Below are positions 1 through 4,762 of a stretch of DNA of 6,048 nt, one piece after another (the stretch's first letter is position 1; each line of letters begins with the position of its first letter). The stretch spans positions 1 through 6,048 of the forward strand of contig JAQVWW010000093.1 of the NCBI GenBank assembly GCA_028709505.1, given 5' to 3'. The notes below the pieces were generated by a model. That model saw only the letters and a program-made list of their open reading frames with translations. It did no database searches and had not been told where the DNA came from. The stretch is from Eubacteriales bacterium. GTDB lineage: Bacteria > Bacillota > Clostridia > Christensenellales > UMGS416. Position numbers and translations under genes: made by a program.

Positions 1-1021
1 CCACGCTGATGACGCTGGCGTTGTTGTAGCTGGTCAGGCTGTAGGTATCGTCGTCGGGTACCCGAAACTGCCCAATGTCCACGTTCTTTAGCTGGAAGAA
101 AGCTGTAGCCACCCGTACCATATCGGTCTTGGATATGTTGGTGCGCACATATTTGGCGCCTACATCCATCATCTGCAGCACATCCGCCAGGTTGGAACGG
201 CTGACTTCGTTGATGATGGCGCTTATTACCACACGCTGGCGGGAAGTGCGCTCAAAATCCGCCTGGCCGACACTGCGGATACGGGCGTAAGCCACCGCCT
301 GCTTGCCGTTAAGATGCGATACGCCGGCTTTTCGCGGCGCGCGCTCGAGCTTTTCAGATTTATCCAGGTTGTAGATCTCCTGCAGGTTATCCTGCATAGC
401 CGAGAGCTCTTCATACTTTACGTCGACGTCGATGCCGCCCAGCACGTCCACCAGGTCGGCAAAGGACCAGAAGTTTACCACCGCGTACCAGTCCACATCG
501 ATGCCGTAATGGCTCTTGAGCACTTCGGATGCCAAAGCATGGCCGCCGAACCGATAGCAGGTGTTCAGTTTGTTCTTCCCGTGACCGGGGATGGATACCA
601 GCGTATCGCGCATGAACGACACCAGTTTAATCGTCTTTTTCTCGGTATCCAGGTTCAGCAACATGATGGTGTCGGACAGCGCGTTGTCAAAGGTGTTTTC
701 GTCTCGCGTGTCGATGCCGTACAAAATGACGTTGAAGCTGGTCTGGCTGGCGGGCTGCTTTGTCAATATCGGTGCAATGCTGGGCTTTCCCTGCGCATAA
801 TCGGCGTCACCCTGTACCAGTTGCTCCACAGCGGCCGAATAGTCAGGAACGTCCTGCATCCGATCCAGCTGCACCAGAAAGTAGCCTACCATACACGCCA
901 GCGTAACGCCCAGCATGCCAATGATGGCAAGCAGTGCCGCCTGCCATTTGGGCATCCTGCGTTTTCTCTTTTTATGTCCGTTCCCCGCCCTACGGGAGGG
1001 CGCTGGTTTTCTGTTGCTCAT
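1..1021 (-). CDS. LytR-CpsA-Psr (LCP) family cell-wall glycopolymer ligase, C-terminus cut by window edge
   Basis: Family members move lipid-linked glycopolymers such as teichoic acids or capsule onto peptidoglycan at the outer membrane face. The frame is open for 340 codons from ATG at 1021 to the window edge. Residues 1-25 are strongly basic (cytoplasmic), residues 26-50 form one membrane anchor, and the LCP domain starts near residue 95. LCP signatures are visible in order: GIDTRDE (102-108), SDTIMLLNLD (116-125), SFMRDT with Arg138/Asp139 (135-140), KLNTCYRFGG (151-160), VDVLGGIDVDV (191-201), LNGKQAVAYARIRS (237-250) and DFERTSRQR (255-263). The paired arginines of these last two blocks bind the lipid pyrophosphate in known LCP structures. 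AAGGTGAG (1036-1029) lies 7 bases before the ATG and fixes the start. Transcription is probably independent of the upstream BMP gene. The exact polymer handled cannot be told. Confidence 0.93.
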   Translation of the reverse strand, partial: MSNRKPAPSRRAGNGHKKRKRRMPKWQAALLAIIGMLGVTLACMVGYFLVQLDRMQDVPDYSAAVEQLVQGDADYAQGKPSIAPILTKQPASQTSFNVILYGIDTRDENTFDNALSDTIMLLNLDTEKKTIKLVSFMRDTLVSIPGHGKNKLNTCYRFGGHALASEVLKSHYGIDVDWYAVVNFWSFADLVDVLGGIDVDVKYEELSAMQDNLQEIYNLDKSEKLERAPRKAGVSHLNGKQAVAYARIRSVGQADFERTSRQRVVISAIINEVSRSNLADVLQMMDVGAKYVRTNISKTDMVRVATAFFQLKNVDIGQFRVPDDDTYSLTSYNNASVISV

Positions 1022-1048
1022 ACACACTCTCACCTTCAACATGCAAAT

Positions 1049-1076
1049 AACAACGCGGCCCCAGGTCTGCGTTGTT
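1049..1076 (-). promoter_or_regulatory. Leader hairpin before the LCP gene
   Basis: AACAACGC and GCGTTGTT form a perfect 8-bp stem around a 12-base loop. It sits between the predicted transcription start (about 1087) and the ribosome binding site (1036-1029) of the LCP gene. Only a short T-poor stretch follows, so it is not a convincing terminator. It could protect the 5' end, bind a regulator as DNA, or weakly end read-through from the BMP gene. Confidence 0.35.
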
Positions 1077-1093
1077 GCCGAAAAGCCAGGCTT

Positions 1094-1122
1094 ATTCTAG
1101 CAAATCCCGGTGGCAAAAGCAA
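1094..1122 (-). promoter_or_regulatory. Sigma-A type promoter of the LCP gene
   Basis: Reading the minus strand, TTGCTT (1122-1117) and TAGAAT (1099-1094) are separated by exactly 17 bases. A TGC directly before the -10 gives an extended -10 element. Transcription would start near 1087, leaving a leader of about 65 bases. This gives the LCP gene its own promoter downstream of the BMP gene. The -35 matches the consensus only in its TTG. Confidence 0.55.
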
Positions 1123-1179
1123 CGTTCGCCAGGTTAAATACTTGTTTACTTTGGCAAAATCTGTCGGTAAAAGCGGCTG

Positions 1180-2250
1180 TCAGCCCACGCTTTCGTCATC
1201 GGGCGCGGCATAGGTATCGGTCACCGTCACTTGGCCGGCCTTCATCTTTGCCAGCGCGTCGGCGGCGCCGGTCACGGCTTCATTTCCCAAATTCGGGTTG
1301 GTGGCGGGGATGCCCACGCCGTCGTTTTCCGCCTGGAACACGATGATGGTGCCGCCGGCAAACTGGCCTAAGCTGGCGGCCTTGATCTGTTCGTATACCG
1401 CCACGTCCATCTTCTTGACGGCTGAGGTTAACACAACCGATTTGTTCTCTTCATACGCGCCGTCGGCGTATTGATCGTAGCCGCTGCCGATGACCCAGCA
1501 CGGCGCGCCGGCGACCAGGCGCAGCTTGGCCTCGGTTATGACGCCCACATTGCCCTTGCCCGCCGCGGCGAATACCGCCACACAGCCCTTGTCATACAGC
1601 TGTGCAGCCAGCTTCTGGCCCATCGCCACATCGTCAGGCGCGCCGGTATACGCGATGTCGTCGTCGGTCATGGTCACGGCGGTTTGGTAGGCGTTGTGGG
1701 CATATTCCAGCCCCTGGCGGAACCCGGCGCAGTATAGCGCCGCGTCGCTCTGCTGCACATCGCCTACAAAACCAACGCTGCCCTGCCCAAGCTGCACCGC
1801 CGTGGCCACGCCGGCGGCAAAGCCGGCCTGCTGCGCGGCAAACTCAACGGCCACTGTGTTGACGGCTATGACGCTTTGGCCGTCGTCTTTTACCGGCTGC
1901 GCGTCCAGCAGCACAAACTGCGCGTCCTGATACTTATCCTGCGCATAGGCGGCTGCGTTGGCGAACACGGCGCCGGGCAGCACGATGAAGCGATACCCCT
2001 TTTCGTACAGCGCGTCGATTTCCCTTTGCAGCTCCTCTTTGGACGTGCCGGTGGGCTTTACGTAGTTCTTCTTGGCCAGCGACTCTTCCTCAGCCTGCAG
2101 CACGCCGGCCCAGGCGGCCTGGTTCCACGCGCCGTCGTCGATGTTACCGGCGTCGGTCACCACGCCCACCTTCACTTTGGCGCCGGCGCATCCGCTTAGC
2201 AGCGCGGCGATAACTAACGCCGTCGCAAACAACGATAAAAGCTTTTTCAA
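1180..2250 (-). CDS. BMP/PnrA-family ABC transporter substrate-binding lipoprotein
   Basis: A 356-residue extracytoplasmic binding protein of the basic membrane protein (PnrA/Med) family, whose characterised members bind nucleosides for ABC import. A signal peptide ends in the lipobox LSGC with Cys21 as the lipidated residue. Family blocks are VTDAGNIDDGAWNQ (31-44), FVGDVQQSDA followed by GFRQGL (161-181), VFAAAGKGNVGVITEAK (226-242), IGSGYDQ (254-260) and VLTSAVKK (273-280). Length is normal for the family. The start codon is TTG at 2250, chosen because AAGGAGG (2264-2258) lies 7 bases before it and a lipoprotein signal follows at once. It lies 39 bases after the isomerase gene with no clear terminator between, so it is probably the third gene of that operon. 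No ABC permease or ATPase is in the window. The usual aspartate of the IGVDxDQ block is Gly257 here, so the ligand may differ from a standard nucleoside. Confidence 0.9.
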   Translation of the reverse strand: MKKLLSLFATALVIAALLSGCAGAKVKVGVVTDAGNIDDGAWNQAAWAGVLQAEEESLAKKNYVKPTGTSKEELQREIDALYEKGYRFIVLPGAVFANAAAYAQDKYQDAQFVLLDAQPVKDDGQSVIAVNTVAVEFAAQQAGFAAGVATAVQLGQGSVGFVGDVQQSDAALYCAGFRQGLEYAHNAYQTAVTMTDDDIAYTGAPDDVAMGQKLAAQLYDKGCVAVFAAAGKGNVGVITEAKLRLVAGAPCWVIGSGYDQYADGAYEENKSVVLTSAVKKMDVAVYEQIKAASLGQFAGGTIIVFQAENDGVGIPATNPNLGNEAVTGAADALAKMKAGQVTVTDTYAAPDDESVG

Positions 2251-2257
2251 CTTGAGT

Positions 2258-2264
2258 CCTCCTT
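2258..2264 (-). promoter_or_regulatory. Ribosome binding site fixing a TTG start for the BMP lipoprotein
   Basis: AAGGAGG on the minus strand, 7 bases before TTG at 2250. It is the strongest Shine-Dalgarno sequence in the window. It supports the TTG start, which places a basic, hydrophobic lipoprotein signal right at the N-terminus. Confidence 0.85.
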
Positions 2265-2289
2265 CTGTTCCCGGCTTCGGATAAAAAGC

Positions 2290-3159
2290 TTATCCCAGCA
2301 TTTCCACGTAGCGCACGACGTTATCGCGTCCGATACGCAGCGCCTTTATCGGGTCTTCCATGCCCTCAAACTCCAACGACAGCGTGCCCTGATAGCCGGC
2401 CTCTTTCATAACGCGCAGGCATTGCAGCACCGGCACATTGCCGTGGCCCACAATGGCGCCCCGCAACCAATTGCCGCCGCGAGAGGCAAACCAGCCTTCG
2501 CCGGGCGCAGGTTCCATGCCCGATTTAACATGAAAATCCTTTACGTGCAGATGAAAAGCGTAGCGCGCCGCGCGGCCTACCGCCTGCTGGGGCGGTTCGT
2601 CGGCGCACAGGAAGTTGCCTACGTCCACCAGCCAGCCGAAGTTCGGGTGATCGACGGCGTTTATCAGCTGTTCGACGCGGCTGCTGTCTTGGGCGTAATA
2701 ACCGTGGTTTTCCACCATGGTGCGGATACCCTTTTCCTGGGCGTAGGCGGTGACTGCCCGGCAGCCGGCGGCCAGCGTGTCCACCACGCTTTCAAAGCTG
2801 CGGTAGCGCTCGTTGGCTGGTATGCCCCATGTGGCGTCGTGGCGCATGCCCGGCGCGCCCATGGCGGCGGCCACATCCACTTCGGCCTTTAGCGCTTCCA
2901 CCTGGGCGGAAACGCCGCCTTCGTAATTTAAAAAGTCGGCGGCGATGGTATAGTTGCCCACGCCGATGCCCACGCGGGCGGCCTCTTTGCGCACCAGCTG
3001 CGCAAAGGACAGATTCGTCTGCCCTTTGGGCAGCGCAAACGTGCTAAACTCGATGACGTCAAAGCCCAGATCTTTGGCGGCGGCGATGACATCCAGCTGG
3101 CTCATGGCGCCGGATGATACCAGCGTAGAAAAGCTATAGCTGCTTACCCCAATTTTCAT
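2290..3159 (-). CDS. Sugar-phosphate isomerase/epimerase, xylose isomerase-like TIM barrel
   Basis: A 289-residue cytoplasmic protein of the AP endonuclease family 2 / xylose isomerase-like fold (PF01261), a group of metal-dependent sugar, sugar-phosphate and inositol isomerases and epimerases. The likely metal ligands are Glu150 in VENHG (149-153), Asp179 in VDVGN (178-182), His205 in HLHVKDFH (203-210) and Glu263 in SLEFEG (261-266). The loop GHGNVPV (238-244) is typical of the family, as is the start KIGVSSYSF (2-10). Length is normal and nothing is broken. GGAGG (3173-3169) lies 9 bases before ATG at 3159, inside the last codons of the SemiSWEET-like gene, which ends one base upstream, so translation of the two is probably coupled. 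The substrate cannot be read from sequence: hydroxypyruvate, ribulose/tagatose and inosose enzymes all share these motifs. Its neighbours suggest a transported sugar-like compound. Confidence 0.88.
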   Translation of the reverse strand: MKIGVSSYSFSTLVSSGAMSQLDVIAAAKDLGFDVIEFSTFALPKGQTNLSFAQLVRKEAARVGIGVGNYTIAADFLNYEGGVSAQVEALKAEVDVAAAMGAPGMRHDATWGIPANERYRSFESVVDTLAAGCRAVTAYAQEKGIRTMVENHGYYAQDSSRVEQLINAVDHPNFGWLVDVGNFLCADEPPQQAVGRAARYAFHLHVKDFHVKSGMEPAPGEGWFASRGGNWLRGAIVGHGNVPVLQCLRVMKEAGYQGTLSLEFEGMEDPIKALRIGRDNVVRYVEMLG

Positions 3160-3160
3160 A

Positions 3161-3439
3161 TCACATTTCCTCCGTAAAAGAACGTTTCTCCAGCTCTCGA
3201 TTGCGGAAATAAAGGATGCAATCGGCGCCCACCATTACCAGGTTGAGCGCATACAGCACCACCACCACATCTGGCGCGTAAAAAATCTTATGCACAATGC
3301 CGCCGATATAGCCGATGAAGATCAGCATCATAAACAGCAGGCTCTTCCCCTTTGTGCTGCGCGAAGTCCAGGACTTATAGATGGACACCGGCCAAGATAT
3401 GCCAAAGCAGACCAACATCAGTATTTCAAAAGGACTCAT
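3161..3439 (-). CDS. Small three-helix PQ-loop/SemiSWEET-like membrane protein
   Basis: A 92-residue protein with three likely membrane segments at about 4-22, 34-51 and 57-77, and a charged C-terminus. The segment SWPVSIYKSWTSRSTKGKS (15-33) resembles the PQ-loop motif (Pro17 kept, the glutamine replaced by Val18) followed by the conserved Ser-x-x-Gly-x-Ser loop of MtN3/SWEET proteins. Bacterial SemiSWEETs are three-helix half-transporters that dimerise to move sugars. That this protein transports sugar is inferred from the motif and from its isomerase neighbour. I place the start at ATG 3439 because GGAG (3449-3446) is 6 bases before it. A longer in-frame version from TTG at 3454 would overlap that ribosome binding site and has none of its own. 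It is the first gene of the operon behind a TATAAT promoter, and ends one base before the isomerase start. Confidence 0.72.
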   Translation of the reverse strand: MSPFEILMLVCFGISWPVSIYKSWTSRSTKGKSLLFMMLIFIGYIGGIVHKIFYAPDVVVVLYALNLVMVGADCILYFRNRELEKRSFTEEM

Positions 3440-3445
3440 CGTTTT

Positions 3446-3449
3446 CTCC
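3446..3449 (-). promoter_or_regulatory. Ribosome binding site deciding the SemiSWEET-like start
   Basis: GGAG followed by AAAACG and then ATG at 3439. The alternative upstream TTG (3454) has no purine-rich sequence at a suitable distance, so the ATG is preferred and the protein is 92 rather than 97 residues. Confidence 0.75.
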
Positions 3450-3458
3450 AGCAAGATA

Positions 3459-3476
3459 ATAATGCCAATTCATTAT
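3459..3476 (-). promoter_or_regulatory. Dyad over the -10 and start site of the sugar operon
   Basis: ATAATG and CATTAT form a perfect 6-bp inverted repeat with a 6-base centre. One arm is the -10 box itself and the centre covers the predicted start point (about 3465). This is where a repressor of the SemiSWEET-isomerase-BMP operon would bind. No regulator gene is seen nearby. AT-rich dyads of this size also arise by chance. Confidence 0.35.
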
Positions 3477-3500
3477 AGCGCTGACACGCCTAAAAAACAA
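3472..3500 (-). promoter_or_regulatory. Sigma-A promoter of the SemiSWEET-isomerase-BMP operon
   Basis: TTGTTT (3500-3495) and a perfect TATAAT (3477-3472) are separated by 17 bases. The promoter lies just after the stop codon of the YhfC gene. The leader is about 25 bases and carries the GGAG ribosome binding site, so this promoter fits the operon's first gene closely. Confidence 0.65.
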
Positions 3501-3505
3501 TTGCC

Positions 3506-4306
3506 CTAGGGTTGCGCAGCGGGCCGCTGCCCCTCCTCGGCAAAAAACCAGCGCCGCGCGGCGAATACCACATAGACGCCCGCCGCCACAAACAACAAAA
3601 CCCAACCGTAAACAATGGGCAATGACAGCATGCCTTTTTGGAACATCGCCGCGGGAAAATCCAGCAGCGCGTGCAGTAGGATAGCGCCCAGCAGATAGCG
3701 GACGTCTTTGTTGCGCACGGCGGCAAACACCAGCATCGTAAGCGCCATATGTATCGGGAATGTCAGCATGCGCTCTACCCCGCCCAGCAAAAACAGCGCC
3801 GGCGCAGTCTGCGTCAGCTGCGCAATGAGCGTATCCACCGTCTGCTGAGGCAGCTGGGCCGCCAGTATCTGCTGCGCCATGCCGCTATTGACCAGCACCG
3901 ACAGCGCGATGTTGTTAACGGCAGCGATGGCGCCGACAGCCAGCGCCTCCATGCCGGCATGGCCTACGCCGTAGGACAGCGCCGATTTGTACGTCAGCTG
4001 CTTTTTCAGGAAAAGAAGGATCACGCAATAGCGGCCCACTTCCTCAAACACGCCGGCAGCCAGCGCGCCATAGGTGGAATAGGCCCAAACGTTGTTGAGC
4101 AGAAACGAATTGCGCAGCACCAGCGTATGCAGCAGCTGCTCCAGCACCAGCGCAAAGACAAAAAAACCGGCCATGCCCAGCAAAAGCGGCTTCCAGCCAA
4201 AAAGTTTTTTTCTGGCCAGCACCAGTATCAGCACCACCGGCGTCCCCACCGCCAGCAGCCCCGCCCCCGCCATACATACCATACTCGCCCAGGATACTTG
4301 TTGCAT
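3506..4306 (-). CDS. YhfC-family intramembrane metalloprotease-like protein
   Basis: A 266-residue polytopic membrane protein with about seven or eight hydrophobic segments. The motif order matches the YhfC family (PF10086), relatives of the PrsW/CAAX-type glutamate-dependent intramembrane proteases. FEEVGRY (87-93) has the Glu88-Glu89 pair and Arg92. GHAGMEA (115-121) has His116 and Glu120. VERM with Glu178 precedes His186, and LLHALLD (210-216) gives His212 and Asp216. All the residues expected of an active member appear to be present, although proteolysis by YhfC proteins is itself largely inferred from homology. The substrate is unknown. GAGGG (4318-4314) lies 7 bases before ATG at 4306. 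The gene stands alone between the repeat-bearing leader upstream and the sugar operon's promoter downstream, which begins 6 bases before its stop codon is cleared. CAAX-type immunity proteins are a related alternative, but the motif order fits YhfC better. Confidence 0.85.
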   Translation of the reverse strand: MQQVSWASMVCMAGAGLLAVGTPVVLILVLARKKLFGWKPLLLGMAGFFVFALVLEQLLHTLVLRNSFLLNNVWAYSTYGALAAGVFEEVGRYCVILLFLKKQLTYKSALSYGVGHAGMEALAVGAIAAVNNIALSVLVNSGMAQQILAAQLPQQTVDTLIAQLTQTAPALFLLGGVERMLTFPIHMALTMLVFAAVRNKDVRYLLGAILLHALLDFPAAMFQKGMLSLPIVYGWVLLFVAAGVYVVFAARRWFFAEEGQRPAAQP

Positions 4307-4322
4307 CGTACAGCCCTCATTT

Positions 4323-4362
4323 CGATAAAATCAGTGCGTGGTCGCCCACGATAAAACCAGTG
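4323..4362 (-). promoter_or_regulatory. Direct repeat pair flanking a GNRA-type hairpin before the YhfC gene
   Basis: On the minus strand CACTGGTTTTATCG (4362-4349) and CACTGATTTTATCG (4336-4323) differ at one base and are 26 bases apart, close to 2.5 helical turns. Between them CGTGG-GCGA-CCACG (4350-4337) can form a 5-bp stem capped by a GCGA tetraloop. The second copy ends 5 bases before the GAGGG ribosome binding site. This may be an operator or a leader RNA element controlling YhfC translation. Confidence 0.4.
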
Positions 4363-4442
4363 TACAATGACAGTGCGCGGTGCAATTCCCCGCATCCAAC
4401 AGGACGCAAAACCATAGCGGCCAATACCCGAGCGCCGCAGCA

Positions 4443-4604
4443 GCGCCGCGTACAGACTGCTATAGCAAGCCCCGTGCTGGCGCGGCGCAAGCGCCGCGTA
4501 GAGACTGCTATAGCAAGCCCCGTGCTGGCGCGGCGCAAGCGCCGCGTAGAGACTGCTATAGCAAGCCCCGTGCTGGCGCGGCGCAAGCGCCGCGTAGAGA
4601 CTGC
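4443..4604 (-). repeat. 48-base tandem repeat array with a GC-rich hairpin in each unit
   Basis: Three full units (4443-4490, 4491-4538, 4539-4586) and a partial fourth (4587-4604). Units 2 and 3 are identical and unit 1 differs at one base (4453). A degenerate extra unit can be traced at about 4395-4442. Each junction forms CGCGGCGC-TT-GCGCCGCG on the minus strand (4481-4498, 4529-4546, 4577-4594), which as RNA gives a G-C closed CUUG tetraloop. Each unit also has the 10-base palindrome TGCTATAGCA. The array lies after the hydrolase terminator and inside the predicted YhfC leader, so it would be transcribed as a row of very stable hairpins. All frames stay open because 48 is a multiple of 3, but no frame shows a ribosome binding site or a known protein. 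Confidence 0.9.
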
Positions 4605-4661
4605 CGCTTCCATGCTTTTGAAACCCGGCCCAAGTCTATAATCTTGCCGGTGGGTGACGTT

Positions 4662-4672
4662 ATTATACCATA
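4662..4672 (-). promoter_or_regulatory. Extended -10 promoter for the long YhfC leader
   Basis: TATGGTATAAT on the minus strand matches the Gram-positive extended -10 pattern TRTGNTATAAT in full. No good -35 lies 16-18 bases upstream, where the terminator stem sits, but the extended -10 can make up for that. Transcription would begin near 4655 and run about 350 bases through the repeat array before the YhfC start. It abuts the U-tract of the preceding terminator. Confidence 0.55.
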
Positions 4673-4729
4673 AAAAACCAGCCGATGAAATTGCATGGCA
4701 GCGTTTGCCTATGCAATCCACTCGGCCGG
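4672..4729 (-). terminator. Two-tier intrinsic terminator of the NlpC/P60 gene
   Basis: On the minus strand an outer stem CCGGCCGA/TCGGCTGG (4729-4722 with 4685-4678, 8 bp with one G-U pair) leads straight into TTTTTT (4677-4672). Inside it, ATTGCAT/ATGCAAT (7 bp) and GGCA/TGCC (4 bp, after one bulged base) form a second stem with a 5-base loop. It lies 34 bases after the hydrolase stop codon. This is the clearest terminator in the window and separates the hydrolase from the downstream repeats and YhfC gene. Confidence 0.88.
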
Positions 4730-4755
4730 TCTTCATGCGTGCCGGTCTTCATGCG
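4725..4755. repeat. Tandem 15-base direct repeat, period 16
   Basis: GCCGGTCTTCATGCG occurs at 4725-4739 and again at 4741-4755, directly after the hydrolase gene. The copy at 4725 overlaps the outer stem of the terminator. It looks like a small local duplication, and no role is evident. Confidence 0.85.
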
Positions 4756-4762
4756 CGCCGGG

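Noticed and set aside
1171..1188. Possible terminator at the BMP stop codon (GGCT-GAC-AGCC then TTTT)
   Set aside because: Only four clean base pairs plus a bulged extension and a T4 run; too weak to call.
314..1213. Long plus-strand open frame of 299 codons
   Set aside because: It is antisense to the well-supported LCP gene and its composition is that of a shadow frame, with no recognisable domain.
2279..2295. Inverted repeat GGATAA-n5-TTATCC over the isomerase stop codon
   Set aside because: Short, AT-rich and without a following T-run, so it gives no good reason to split the operon between the isomerase and BMP genes.
3161..3454. Longer SemiSWEET-like protein from TTG at 3454
   Set aside because: The ribosome binding site GGAG (3449-3446) lies inside that extension and is correctly spaced for the ATG at 3439 instead.
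3492..3530. Possible terminator after the YhfC gene: stem GCAGCG/CGCTGC in the last codons and a T6 run at 3497-3492
   Set aside because: The stem ends about 18 bases before the T-run, too far for a standard intrinsic terminator. The T-run also serves the -35 of the next promoter.
4395..4604. Possible CRISPR array
   Set aside because: The units are directly adjacent with no unique spacers between them, so this is a simple tandem repeat. No cas gene is present.
4637..4642. Plus-strand TATAAT
   Set aside because: No -35 box at 16-18 bases and no plus-strand gene follows.
4317..4736. A 139-codon minus-strand frame, and overlapping plus-strand frames, encoding 16-residue Arg-rich repeats
   Set aside because: The frames are open only because the 48-base unit is a multiple of 3 and lacks stop codons. 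The minus frame runs through the terminator and promoter, has no ribosome binding site, and resembles no known protein.
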